Below, piece by piece: positions 1 to 10,619 of a stretch of 64,000 nucleotides of DNA. Position 1 is the stretch's first letter. The number at the start of each line of letters is the position of its first letter. The notes beneath the pieces are model-generated. The model saw nothing but the letters and a program-made list of their open reading frames with translations. It was not told where the DNA came from and did no database searches. A program made the translations under genes and the position numbers. This DNA comes from Simmondsia chinensis (taxonomy: Eukaryota; Streptophyta; Magnoliopsida; Caryophyllales; Simmondsiaceae). The stretch covers positions 12,040,501-12,104,500 of the forward strand of contig JAGTTD010000008.1 in NCBI GenBank assembly GCA_018398585.1, in the 5' to 3' direction.

Positions 1-228
1 GTTCCAAGTTTATTTGTGGCTCAATCTCATAAACCACTTAGAACAAGCATATAGAATGTAATATGAGGACTATGTCCATCTCATAGAGGTTATTTAAATG
101 AAAATCAAATGTAGTATATATGCTCAGTTACACAAATTTGATAAGGAAATGACTGGAACCTTAATTTTATTCATTAATAAAATAACATTTACCGAACAAA
201 TTTGCATTTGTAGGCATTATTCCTAACA
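1..228 (-). repeat. Partial Ty1/copia LTR, inverted
   Basis: Read on the minus strand from 228, this begins TGTTAGG and then follows the same order of short blocks as the LTRs at 12038 and 18507: an AATGAATAAAATTAA-type block, a tract about reaching the first base of the leader, the 'gagatggacatagtcctcat' block and the 'ctaagtggtttatgaga' block, ending in 'acttggaac'. It is therefore the first part of an LTR from a related copia family, opposite in orientation to the complete element; the rest lies outside the window. No polypurine tract precedes base 228 on the minus strand, so it is more likely a 5' or solo LTR than a 3' LTR. Confidence 0.75.
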
Positions 229-245
229 ACCGAAAGCAATTCACC

Positions 246-471
246 ATAGATGCTTGGTGCTTTCGCATTTTGCTCTTGCTTAGATGCTTCCATGCTTGTC
301 ATGCTCTCCATGCTTTTTATGCCCTCTTGCTTTTTAGGATTGGGGTCCTCAGGAACAGCCTCTCATTAGAGTATCCCCCTGATGGGTAAGGCTGCGTACA
401 TCCTACCCCTCCCAGACCCTGCTCTAGCAGGAGCCCTTGTGGCGCTATGCCTGTTGTTGTTGTTGTTGTTA
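246..471 (+). mobile_element. 5'-truncated RTE LINE, 3' tail only
   Basis: The block from the 'atgctt' repeats through 'gggtaaggctgcgtacatcc' to a terminal run of TTG triplets matches the end of the larger LINE at about 49150-49404. Only the 3' UTR is present, as expected from incomplete target-primed reverse transcription. It is flanked by an imperfect direct repeat, aaagcaattcacc (233-245) and aaagcccattcacc (472-485), which I read as the target-site duplication. No coding sequence remains. Confidence 0.7.
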
Positions 472-485
472 AAAGCCCATTCACC

Positions 486-1229
486 AAAGCGCTAGTGAAT
501 TACCTTCCAATTTCAACTAACGGAGATAGGATATCATATACCTTGTCATATTGGCTTTCTAGTCTTAGCCAAAACAGTATCTAAGTACCTAGGCCATCCC
601 CTTTTTAATACAATTGTCCAATGTTTCTGTAAAAAGAGGCGAAACTATTTTCATTCATGTTTTATTGTGCCCTCTAGAGGTTCCTGATTCCCGAGTTAGA
701 TGTTTACACTAAGTGGACTCTTCCCTTAGTTTTCATGGCACCTTTTCTCATATTTGTTCCCATATTACCAATTCCCTAATCAAAAACTTCTTTCAAATAT
801 CTGATCGTATCTACTATAGTTGATAAGTAAAGTAAATAGATCATATTCAACATCTAATGTTTGAATGTTACATCTAACTAACTTATTAATCTAGTTTAAT
901 GTTTCTAACATTCTTTTCAACTTAGTAGACATATTAATAGTAAACTAGTGAAATAAGAGCGTCTAATGGTGCTCCACATGTACTAAGACATATTAAATCA
1001 CAATGGGCATAAAAAAATAGACAAGTAACATACATATCAATATTGATTGCAACGCAAGCTTTAACAACCAGTTTAAAATCAAAATGTAAACTAGTCATAT
1101 AATATACAAGATTAGTTTTCCGAATTTTAGCAAACAATCAAACATTGGAGACTCAGGCGAGTACAAAACTATAATTAATCCGGTGCAAAATTGTAAAATA
1201 GCAATTAAAAGATATGAGACGCATCGACA
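486..1229 (-). repeat. Candidate 3' LTR of Athila-like element
   Basis: This stretch lies directly downstream, on the minus strand, of a polypurine tract (AGGTGTGGGGG, complement of 1230-1240). The LTR would start TGTCGATGCGTC at 1229. The 'gaggactagcaaagtttaggtgtggggg' context just upstream, here split as gaggactagcaaag and tttaggtgtggggg, is typical of the pol-to-LTR junction of Athila-type elements. No second copy lies in the window, so the boundaries are unproven. AT-rich; no gene seen. Confidence 0.4.
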
Positions 1230-2560
1230 CCCCCACACCTAAACTTTGCTAGTCCTCGAGCAAGGTATAGGATAGACATAAAGACTCAAGCGACCAACTA
1301 CCCCAACCTTCACCAAGTCTTCCAAGATTAACACATAAACTACAATTCGAGAGAAGATTTGGTCATCTAGAGCAATCTCTAATTCCATGAATTCAAACAA
1401 TTAAATTTAAAAACTCATCTTAGAATTTCATTAACCCTATATTAACTAATTGAAACTACTCAAGTAATTTAAGCACACAAGTGGAATTGAATGGGATCTC
1501 TTCAAATTCTCGTATCCGGCCAAATGTACCAAGGTTTTGCACACCCATACCATTGAATCTCCTAAACACATGCCCATATATATAGAATTCTGAGTGCCAT
1601 ATGATTGACCACTTTACAACATTTTGACCTCAGTATAACACAAAAGAAGAACAACTTAGTCATGAATGCACATCATTTTCCAATTTCTTTTTTTTTTTTA
1701 TCTTTTTCTTTGGAGGAAACTCTTTTTTTTTTTTTTCCTTCTTTTTCTTTTCCCTTTCTTTTTCTTTTATATCCAAATTTTGGACTTTATGCATAACAAG
1801 TACCTTGACAATACAATTAACATTGATCCACAAGTGCTTTACAATGGCAAGGATTAGGATAAACCAATAAAGCAAGCAAAAGAAACTCAAGACACAAAAG
1901 ATTGTTTACACAAATTTTCAGATTCCCAAAAACAAGAGGGTCTGATGCATAGTGAATATGTGCGCAGTATGAGTAGAACCCGTTAATATCAACAATGATC
2001 AACAATACTCACTGACAAGTGTAGAGGAGAATTATTTAATTTCATGGAATCGAGAGAACAAACTAGACAATTAATCTCACTGTCATCCTAACATGCGCGT
2101 CGACCAAGGAAAAACTTGGCTAAAAGGTCATATTGCACACTCAAAATGCACAAAAATGTTAAAAAATTTGACAAAAAATAAGCACAAGCAAATGAGCCTC
2201 ACCTCCACACCTAAATGATGCACTGTCCTTAATGCAACGATATGAAGCATTAAAGCACAAGAAAGAGTTGAGATGGAGTGATACAACCTGACAAAGCAAT
2301 GATTGTGAAAGGGCGCAAAGAGCATGTATGACTCCTCAAACATGGGACAAGAACTTGAAAAAGAAAGAAACAAGCTTCCAAGCAACTAATCTGATCAAAA
2401 GAAAAAAAAAAAAAAAAACTAAAAACAAGAAATAACAAACCTAGGCTTCCTCCAAGTAGTACAAAGTTTTACATCTTCAGCTAGGCACAAGGTCTAGCGA
2501 ATGTCAAGTAATGACATCAACCTTAGAAACCACTTCATTGAGCTCACCTAAGAGAACACC
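1230..2560 (-). other. Athila-like 3' non-coding region
   Basis: Between the polypurine tract and the RT remnant there is no long frame. The minus strand shows Athila-style post-pol signatures: a 'ttggaggaagcctaggttt' block at about 2432-2452 (the usual 'tgggaggcaaccca' type sequence after pol) and a second 'tttaggtgtgg' purine-rich block near 2210. A pyrimidine-rich tract occupies 1683-1767 on the plus strand, and homopolymer A runs occur near 2400-2419 and 2562-2575. Confidence 0.4.
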
Positions 2561-3030
2561 TTAAAAAAAAAAAAAAGGTATTCGGGTGGCCACATATTGG
2601 GAGGCGGAAACAAGCACAGGCCGATGCTTTTGAAAAGCTTCTAACCAAGAGTCATCGAACTCTACTGATATTTCCTTAGCTAGCAAACCAGTCAACTGTC
2701 TAACTAACTTATCACAATCTTTAATGAATCTTATATAGAAACTCGCATGACCTAAGAACGCTCTAATTTGCTTCACGTTTGAGGGAGGAGGTAAGTTAGC
2801 AATCAAACCTACCTTAGCCTTATCGACCTCTATACCCTCCTTGGGCACCATGTGACTAGTACAATTCCCTCTTGAACTATAACATGTTTCTTGTCCCAAG
2901 CTAAAACTTGTTCCATGTTAGGGTTCAACCATCGTTGCATCTCGCTAGACGGTTTTGCATTCTCTTCAAAGCGGTTACTGTCAAAGATAGAGGGGAGTGT
3001 TTGGTCCACCAAATCATCAATAACATCCAC
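2561..3030 (-). pseudogene. Athila-like pol remnant (RT thumb / RNase H start)
   Basis: Minus-strand translation of about 2899-2561 contains, in order, KEGIEVDKAKV, LPPPSNVKQIRAFLGHASFY, RFIKDCDKLVRQLT and VEFDDSWLEAFQ. This is the connection between RT and RNase H of Ty3 elements, in the form typical of Athila (IEVDKAK, LPPPTNVKGIRSFLGHAGFY). Upstream, 3030-2830 reads DVIDDLVDQTLPS and QRWLNPN, which fits the linker before RT, but in another frame. The RT palm with its YxDD-type motif is absent, so most of RT has been deleted. Identification is by motif recognition only. Confidence 0.75.
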
Positions 3031-3059
3031 ATAGAAATACTCCGACTCATCCTCACTAG

Positions 3060-3720
3060 TGGGTAATGATTAAGCTTTAAAAATGTTTAACCTAATAGTC
3101 ATGTTTGCAAAACCACAATCCATTACCCTGGATCTATAGTTAATGGTAGCAGTTGCCATCGCTAAGAAAGACCAGCCTGGAATGATAGGGATATGGTTTT
3201 TCAGATGACTAAAAGGTTCCATATCAACCATAAGAAAATCAGCAAGAAACAGGGCTTCGTCTACCTTCAGTAGCACGTTAGTAAGCTTACCACGGAAAAC
3301 TCTAGTTGATCGATCAACTAACTACAAGGTGACTATGGTGGATTGCAACTCTCCAGGCCTAAGTTCTCACAAACCAAGTAAGGAATAATGTTTACACTCG
3401 CTCCTAAGTCCAATAAAGCTTTATCAATTGGTTAATCTCAAAGTGAACAAGAGATGGTGGCTACACCAGGGCCTTTGAACTTAATCAGAGTGTCACACTT
3501 TAGAATGAAGCTCACTTGTTTGGCTAAAAACACTTTCTTAGGCAAATGTGCTCTAGATTGTCTCTTTTTGTTCAATAGGCCCTTCATGAACTTCGCATAG
3601 GCGAGGATCTGTTTGATAGCATCAAGAAGGGGAGTGTTTATCTTTACTTGCTTAAATGTCTCCAAAATGCCTTCCCCCTTTTGGACCACTTACCATTTAC
3701 GGATAGCATGATGTGGAGAA
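3060..3720 (-). pseudogene. Athila-like retropepsin remnant
   Basis: Minus-strand frames show KKVFLAKQVSFIL, FKGPGVATISCSL, then IDKALLDLGASVNIIPYLV (about 3430-3370), and later VLLKVDEALFLADFLMVDME, NHIPIIPGWSFLAMATATI and RLNIFKA. The LLDLGAS motif is the retropepsin active site in the DLGA form used by Athila-type elements, and 'IILGRPFLATAGA' is the usual later motif. Stop codons and at least one frameshift break the frame. It would have cleaved the Gag-Pol polyprotein. The reading frame ends at about 3720, just before the element E insertion. Confidence 0.72.
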
Positions 3721-3762
3721 GTGCGTAAAAGTTCCTTAAACCTATGCCAACTCTTATGGACC

Positions 3763-4176
3763 TATTATGATCCAAGATGAATCTTGGATACCTAGGATGG
3801 AAGAATTTGAGATGAGGAAGAAGTGAAATCAAGAAGAGAATTAGAGAAAATATAGATGAGAATTAGAGTTGAGAGAGAGAAAAGATATCAATATCATTTA
3901 ACAACCGTCTTTACATGATGAATCACTATATTTATACTACTTCATATGACTTGAGAATACATTGCATTTGGGCTTCATATCCTAACCAACATTCCCCCTC
4001 TTAGCTGCCAATCTTGACTTGCTAACTAGCACTTGACTAACCTTGACTTATACAAAGTGAACTAAAGAGGACTCACTAGGCTAATTAAGCTAGAACTAAG
4101 AAGTTATACTAGTTGTTTACAAGCTTATGAATTATTGGTACTTAATTCCATCAGCCCCATTTGTAAAATCATGACA
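3763..4176 (-). repeat. Element E 3' LTR
   Basis: 414 bp, starting TATTATGATCC (the expected terminal TG is mutated to TA on this end) and ending in CATGACA. It aligns along its whole length with 8075-8500; small indels account for the length difference. The adjacent interior sequence on the minus strand is purine-rich (aagggtggagtat), which fits a polypurine tract. Confidence 0.85.
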
Positions 4177-4365
4177 ATACTCCACCCTTTAAAGATTCTT
4201 CTCCTCAAGATTCTTAGCAGAGAAGTTGTAGTCTTTAAGAACCCTTGATGTTAATCTTGTCTCAAGATGTTAAACGCCTGTTGTGGCTGACATTGAAGCT
4301 TCAACAACTGATGCTGACTTTGAAACTTGAAGTTCCTTATTGACTTGTATGTGCACTGCAACAAC

Positions 4366-6065
4366 TTAGATCTCAATTCTACTCCTGTAGCTGCTCCAGA
4401 ACCCGTTTCCAATCGACTTCCTCACACCTACTGCAGCCTTGCTTTCTTTTTCTACAGCACAATTTGAGAAAAGCTTGCAAATCTCCTCCCATTTGGGAGG
4501 TTTCACTACAAATTTCTTGCTATTGTTGATCATAGTGTAAATATGCATGAGACTTTGGTGATTTTCACAAGCTTGCATGTCATTCTTCAATTTCCTCTTC
4601 GTGTCTTTCCAATTTACTGCCGTAATAACAGAGCAATAGATTCCAGAACCAAATAACTTTTCAGCATACAACAGTTCCTCTTGATGTCTTTGCATACAAC
4701 AGCTCTTACTATCAGCAAACCACATAACTTCTGATGAAACCCAACCAATGGAATGCTTCCTTGTGCACAAACCCAGCATATACTCTTGAGCAATTGGACC
4801 TTTGCTTGAAATTTGTGAACTCTATCCAACCAAGACAAGTTCTCAAGTGCCATAACAGAACTCCAATGGAAGTCATTCATATTTCGAACTTTTAAGAAAG
4901 TCCAACACTCTTCACCTTGCCCATAACACCTACATATCAGATTTTTCTCAAAGCCTTCAGCCTTTGCCTCCTTTAGAATCCAACAGTTGAGTAAACTTCT
5001 ATAATTCAACTGGTTTTGATGACCTTTGCTGAGCTACTTCACAGATGTATCAGTTAGGAATGCTCTTAATCTCATATTTAGCTCCTGATCAAATTTAGCT
5101 TGTTGCTTGCTATCGAGTTGTCCAGTAGCTGTATTCTCCTCACAATCTTTTTTAAGGTGATCTCGTTGCTTGCAAAATGAGTTGGCTGCTTTACCCAATT
5201 TATCTGCTTGCTGTTGGAGCAAAAGCCAAAGGAATTCAGGAGGCCTTACATTGGCTTAGACCCTTGGAGGATGCCCTTTACCCTTAATTTGATTCACACT
5301 AACACCTAGCTCCTGATCTAATGGCTCTGCTAGTTTAATATCCAAAGCCAACAAAGTTAGCTTGCATTGACATTTTAGTCCAGACTTGAACTCTTGATTG
5401 CCACTATATACCATCCATTGAGCCTTCCTCTCCTTGTATCTCACTATGAAGCTAGCATCGAGCCGAATTCTTCCACTCCTTTGGCTCCAAGGATGAGGTT
5501 GATCAACCAAAGTGTTTTCCAACACTACTTCTCTGCTGAATTCTTCCCCACTGAATTTGACAATTTGCTCCATTATCCTTGCGTCAACTAGCCTATTGTT
5601 AGTGTTCATAGAAGAATAAACACTAGTTGCAACCAATTAAACCTGCCATTGGACCTGATCTAGCCCAATTCTCAGTTGAATTAGAGCATCTCCTTCCACA
5701 AGAATAAGATCAAACCACTTTCTCTGTTGAGTTTGCTTGCACCGTTGTAGTATTAGCTTTACTTCTTATTGATTTTGAATCCTTGCTTATTGAATTCCAC
5801 CTCTCCATTGCTAATTTCATTGTCCTTTTGATCGATGAACAAGCCCCAAGTCCATCAATTGACATAAACACCACCTTGAGCTGCTTCAACTTCATATTCT
5901 TGAACATGAAAAACTTTTCAAGAATCGCTTTATTTGACTTAAGAAGAAGAAAATCTAGAGGTCTTCCCTTGTGGACCAAGATTCGCTTGATCCATGCTCT
6001 TAGTTTCTTGCTTGAAAGCACTACTTACAACTTGAGCGAAAGACCAAACGGATCTCAAAACTTTG
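4366..6065 (-). pseudogene. C-terminal part of the element E reading frame (unrecognised)
   Basis: I do not recognise this protein. Minus-strand segments 5636-5256, 5222-5034 and 5009-4614 are all in the same phase as the RRM-bearing segment upstream (7214-6066), separated by single stops; 6021-5710 continues the protein in another phase, implying a pair of compensating frameshifts around 6065-5640. Features seen: a charged segment with EEFSREVVLENTLVDQPHPW and RIRLDASFIVRYKERKAQW, a Lys/Gln-rich segment (LGKAANSFCKQRDHLKKDC), then a Trp/Cys-rich segment (CRCYGQGEECW, DFHWSSVMALENLSWLDRV). There is no RT, integrase or protease motif. The phase preservation argues that this was once translated as one long protein together with the RRM. 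Confidence 0.5.
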
Positions 6066-7214
6066 CTACAATATGAGCTTTAACCGCGATTTCTTGATTC
6101 TCAAAACTTCAATGGACACTTGCACTTTCTCTGTTGCAATAATTGGAAGCTCTACCTTCACCATATGTTGTTGATCTTGCCTCCTTAAAGGCTCCATCAC
6201 TTCCATGAGCTGAGTTCCCATATCAACTTTGGATTCCACCACTGCGACATTTGATTGCACTAAAGGATTTTCAAGTACAGCAGGTTGAGATATTGCTTAA
6301 TCAAACTTATCTTGATTTTCCATGTCTTGCTGCTGAATTGGCATTAATTCCACTACTATGTCATTCCTCTTCCTTGGATCTTCATTTCCAAACCCTTAAC
6401 AGTTCTCAATCCAAGAATGAGGTCGTTGTTCATCAAAGAGCTCAATTTGCTCCTCAAATAGTCTTGTTTTTAAACAATTGACATTACGCACCACTTCTCC
6501 CGGATCATGAGGTCTCAATTGAACTGGATTTGTAACTGTGAAATCAACCTTGGACCTTACTGTTACATCATTTACTTGTAGCAATGAAGGATCCAGCACA
6601 TGTTGTACTGCTGCCACATCAATCTCATCTTGAATTTTCAAATAATGTTGCTGCTGTACCAATTCTACCTGATCCACTGAGTGTAATGTTGCATCATTAA
6701 TCTATTGTGTTGCTACAGCTTCAAAATTCAAGCGGATTCTTGCACTACCAATCACGTTTTGCCCAAATGCTTGCTCAATTCTCTACTGCGAGTGTTGATT
6801 AACTCTCCAAGTAACATTAAGTTCCTCCTTAGCTTGACAATTAGTAGGTCCTATCACCTCAAGCTCCCCTTCCATATCATTACACATCTTAAGGTAGATT
6901 ATAACTAAAGCACAACATTCATCTTATATGTTTCTTCCATGTAATGAATTGAAGGCTAAGTCAGCACTCATTTTTGTATAATAGCTAATCTGAGCAGTAA
7001 ACTTAATAATGGAAGATGCGACCACTTTGATATGTTCAAGAGGACCATAAGGCCAAAATACTTGGTAAAGAATACCCTCATTTACAGGGTAATGAGGCTT
7101 GAAGAATTTGATCAAAAGCCTAGCATCATTGGAAGGTTTAACTTGAATCGAAGCTGGATTGAACCAATGCGGAATTGCATGTTGTAACATTTTGACAACA
7201 CCTTCTGTGTGCAA
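6066..7214 (-). pseudogene. RRM-domain reading frame of element E (PTB-like)
   Basis: The minus-strand frame from 7214 reads DARLLIKFFKPHYPVNEGIL, YQVFWPYGPLEHIKVVASS, KFTAQISYYTKMSADLAFN and SLHGRNI, then a stop where a Tyr codon is expected, then DECCALVI. Order and spacing match an RNA-recognition motif of the polypyrimidine-tract-binding (PTB) type, whose plant members carry HQVFSPYG and LQGRNIYDGCCQLDI. The same frame continues through 6677-6396 and 6260-6066 as a Gln/Val-rich region with no known domain. Stops are TAA or TAG at former Tyr or Gln positions. Segment 7214 opens on a non-ATG codon and an in-frame TGA lies just upstream, so the true start is unclear. Assignment to the RRM fold is fairly sure; the function in the element is unknown. 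Confidence 0.6.
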
Positions 7215-8060
7215 TTCTTGAAGTTCACTTCTTCACTTTAAAATCCGATTCGAACCTTTGAATTCAGACGTAAACACAAAGGCTTCCTCGCATTTATTCT
7301 GAATATGTATGCAACCAGCAATGTTCAATGTGTGGTCAGCTGATTCGACTACAGTTCCAATTGGATTGATGCTGCTATGTCACAAGGTCGTAAAGGAATG
7401 TACTACAACTGATCAACTTCAAGACTTCAGCCAACAATTTCACAACTTAGCTCACTGAAGCTAAGATCTTGGTTGAAAACATTTCCTGAATAGAATCCAG
7501 TGAGATCAAGTGCAATCTCAGCCAACTAATCACTATAGAAGCAGTTCAGGACAAGAACAAGCACTGAGATCGATTAGTGTAATTTCAGCAACTCGAATTG
7601 ATTCAATAGCTTGGTCAGAATATTAGCGAATTTCGCTAACAAGATCTTTAGAGTGCAGCTTAATTCGAGATTAATTTAGTAGGTTCAAGTGTAATTAGCT
7701 AAACTGAATCAAATTCCAGGTTGATCGATGATTTGAGTTCACAAGATCACAGAATCAGTTACAACACATAGTAACAGCAAGCTTTTGAATTAAAATCTTG
7801 ATCAAACGTAAACAGAACAACAGAACTTGATATCAATGTAGCACTGTCTGAAGAATCTGGACAATTTAAAACGATATCTTGATCTAACGCAAATCTAAAC
7901 AGCAGAACCTGGATTAAAAGCAGCACGAACTGAAAGTCAGAACATTTAAGCATGATTTCTTGATCAACACGACCTGATCTAGAAATTGATATCAATTAAC
8001 TTGATCTAATGCTTTGCAAACAATCTAACTTAATAAACTCAATCGGAATCAAATTCACAA
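7215..8060 (-). other. Element E 5' leader
   Basis: About 850 bp between primer site and the RRM frame. It is AT-rich with scattered stops in all frames. Several loosely repeated blocks of the 'ttgatcaag / gatcttgatc' kind recur, but I see no convincing tandem array, gene or splice signal pair. Confidence 0.35.
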
Positions 8061-8073
8061 GCTTTGATACCAA
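8061..8073 (-). promoter_or_regulatory. Element E primer-binding site
   Basis: The complement reads TTGGTATCAAAGC, one base from the LTR edge at 8075. It matches the 3' end of initiator methionine tRNA (TGGTATCAGAGC) with one change, and would prime minus-strand DNA synthesis. Confidence 0.85.
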
Positions 8074-8074
8074 T

Positions 8075-8500
8075 TGTTATGATTCAAGATGAATCTTGGA
8101 TCATAACTTAGGATAGAAGAATTTGAGATGAGCAAGAAGTGAAATCAAGAATAGAATTAGAGAAAATATAGATAAGAAATAGAGAGAATTAGAGCTAAGA
8201 GAGAGAAAAGATATCAATATCATTCAACCACCCCCTTTGCCTGACTAATCACTCTATTTATACTACTTACTATGACTTGAGAATACATTGCGTTTGAACT
8301 TCATATCCTAACCGACATTCCCCCTCTTAGCCACCAATCTTGACTTGTTAACTAACACTTGACTAACCTGACTTATACAAGTGAACTAAAGAGGACTCAT
8401 TAGGCTAATTAAGCTAGAACTAAGAAGTTGTGCTAGTTATTTACAAGCTTAGGAATTATTGGTACTTAATTCCAAGAGCCCCATTTGTATAATCATGACA
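8075..8500 (-). repeat. Element E 5' LTR
   Basis: 426 bp, TGTTATG at its plus-strand left edge and CATGACA at the right. The left edge is the U5 end in element sense and forms an inverted repeat: arms 8077-8090 and 8093-8106 pair at 13 of 14 positions with a 2-base centre. A TATA-like segment (tagtataaat on the minus strand, about 8255-8265) lies upstream in element sense. Confidence 0.87.
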
Positions 8501-8870
8501 GTAACTCTTCCCTAGAAAGTTGACAGAAGGTGTTAATGGCTCTTCTAATAGTGTGGTCTTAAGAAATTCTATCCCATTGAAGTCTAAGTACTAATTGTCC
8601 CACTATGTAAAGTTTCTTTGTTTTTTTTTGATAAGTCTGCTTTATTTTTACTAATACCCCACTAGGTAATCAATACTTGACCTTATCCTCCAAAGAGAAA
8701 TGAACAAGGTGAAGTAGGATGGCGTCATCACTAGCATTTGGAATCCTGAAGGTAGAGCAAACCTCTATGAAACTGTCCAATTGGGTGTACGGGCTTGCAT
8801 TGCAAAAGTAAGCAATAGTACTAGGATGAAGAAAGAGAAGAAGAGGAATGAATAAATTAAGCACAAGTCA
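8501..8870 (-). pseudogene. Athila-like gag scrap
   Basis: Minus-strand translation of 8864-8670 contains YTQLDSFIEVCSTFRIPNAS followed by DDAILLHLVHFSLEDKVKY. This matches the start of the retrotransposon Gag domain in Athila-type elements (HIASFLEICDTFKxNGVSDDAIRLRLFPFSLRDKA). Only about 50 residues survive before a stop. With element E removed, the segment sits just upstream of the protease remnant at 3720-3060, so the Athila relic has lost most of gag. Confidence 0.65.
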
Positions 8871-8899
8871 TCACCTCTGATAGAGTGAAAGAACTCTAA

Positions 8900-10299
8900 G
8901 GACGAATGGTCCCAGAAGGTGACAGCTCTTCAAAAACACTAAGCAAAGACGCAAAATCTACTAGGGGACAGGGGAAAGTAGAAGTATCCCCCTGGAGCCG
9001 AGGTCTCGTCTATAGGAAAATATCTCATAGAAGGAGCGGGAGGAGGCGGCGGCAAATGAATGATAGTGGGTGCATCAAGTATAGCGATATTTTGCATCGG
9101 CTCAGAACATTCCCAAACATTCCTCCCATCAGGATGTAAGTCTAACTGAGTAGACCGACCCCGAAGAGGTAGATGTGCAATGCCACTATGTACACGACGT
9201 CAAGCGAAGCCTTCACCCTCAGAAACCAGCAGTGTAACATGAAGAGGGTGGTCCTCAGAAGGAGGTTGTACCGAGGATTCGGTGGAAGCGCCCATATCAG
9301 TATGCTCTAAGCTGCCTTGAGGAGAGTCCAAAACCAAGAAGCGAGCGCCATTCAAGTTATCTATTTCCTTAGCTGCATTAAAGAGAGAAACAGTAGTAAA
9401 AGTCAAAAACAATAAGCACTCACTGTTATATAGTAAAAAATACAATAATTTAACAAAAGAAGTTAAACATTTGAGACCCATTACCTTGAAAAGGTCTCCC
9501 GCTTAACTCGGCCTTTGCGAGCACTATCTCTGGAGCAAGAAGTGAGCGAGTGGCTACAAAACGATCTTCGCCAGAATTCGTGTCAAAATAGTTGATAATT
9601 GCTCAATATGAGAGAGCCTACTCTCTAAACGTGGTCTAGGGGCACGGCTTAGTTTATGCTACACCACGGGATAACTAGGAAGAGTAGGCGGTCGAACCCA
9701 TGTAAATCTGTTCAACCAAGTCTTAAGGTTAGACGGATTGTCATCAACAAAACGCCAACTCCCATGACCCTTGAAAGAAAAGGTGCTCTGGCTCTTTTTG
9801 ACTTTAAATAAATAGTCAAAAGCCTTGTCAAGAGCTGTAAAACCCTTAACAAAACAAGTAATCAAAAATTCGTGTACAATCCGAAGACCATTAGGGGTCA
9901 CTTGGCTAGGGCACATGGTACACCTCTCCAATAAATTAGATGCAAAAAAGGAAGCAGAAACCTAAGCCCAACACGCACAGACTCCAGTGTCATAGTAGAA
10001 CAATCGTTGCCGAGGGGGAAATGGTATACAGTCAGTTTCCATAGGAGCCCATATTTAGTACTCCAAATGAGAATTGTACTTCTCTCTAATAAAAGCGATC
10101 TTCGCTACATTTGAATAATGTTGAGCAAACTATTTAAAAGGCCAATATCCGCAATATGTGGGAATTCAGCCCTCACTCTAGCTTCATTAAAAGTTATGGC
10201 AGTGGAAGCAAGATTAGACGCATGACCTAAAGTGGAAGGACGGTTTTCGGCTTGATCGCCTCGATTCATACTTTGAGTCCTACTTCTACCCTGAACCAT
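8900..10299 (-). pseudogene. Plant 'putative gypsy-type transposon' protein remnant
   Basis: Starting from 10299 (MVQGRSRTQSMNRGDQAEN...) the minus strand encodes, across two phases, ESVRVGLRFLLPF, then MCPSQVTPNGLRIVHEFL, DKAFDYLFKVKKSQSTFSFK and GSWRFVDDNPSNLKTWLNRF. The 'RFPLHPF ... PSQLTPNxWR' pattern followed by an aromatic 'W-x-F ... LPSSxKxWKxxFF' segment is the signature of the plant-specific family annotated as putative gypsy-type transposon (Pfam PF04195-like). A candidate intron, GT at 9484 to AG at 9373 on the minus strand (AAG|GTAATG donor, pyrimidine tract, ATGCAG acceptor), precedes a Pro/Ser-rich tail (HLPPPPPAPSMRY near 9050). Internal stops and a frameshift near 9930 make it a pseudogene. 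Confidence 0.5.
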
Positions 10300-10619
10300 T
10301 TTTAATCTGCATTAAAATCACCCTAATAAGTATAACATGAATCAAAGAAAACATATGCATAAGCTAGTGAAGGCAATGCTCCTCCCTCTGGATACGAAAA
10401 GAAGGTAGAGGCGATGCGATAACCGATCCTTGATTCACAGGGGATAAAATATCTTCTAGCCTACCAGGGACTACAGCATTATCTAAAACACACCAATAGT
10501 AGGAAGAACTATGGAGGTTGGCACTTGAACTCATTTTCACAAATAAAACCACCTTAACCACAACGAAAAAAAAAAGAAACTTTACGTCTTTTAAGATGAG
10601 TAGGACACAATAAGGAGGT
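10300..10619. other. Spacer
   Basis: Short broken frames only; no domain, repeat or RNA gene recognised. Confidence 0.4.

Larger units (their letters stand above)
3763..8500 (-). mobile_element. Element E: LTR element carrying an RRM-containing frame
   Basis: Two direct LTRs (3763-4176 and 8075-8500) bound a 3.9-kb interior. A primer-binding site (8061-8073) abuts the right LTR and a purine-rich tract (complement of about 4177-4188) abuts the left LTR, so the element runs on the minus strand. The flanks ggacc and gtaac match at only three of five bases, so the target duplication is eroded or uncertain. No Gag zinc finger, retropepsin, RT or integrase motif was found. A long, decayed frame with an N-terminal RRM fills the interior. 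LTR length, terminal hairpin and primer site resemble those of chromoviruses B1 and D, so I infer a non-autonomous derivative of that lineage. Confidence 0.8.

Noticed and set aside
4200..4400. Chromodomain-type integrase end in element E
   Set aside because: The region before the polypurine tract shares only the short 'cttctcctcaagattctt' motif with relatives; no integrase residues are seen.
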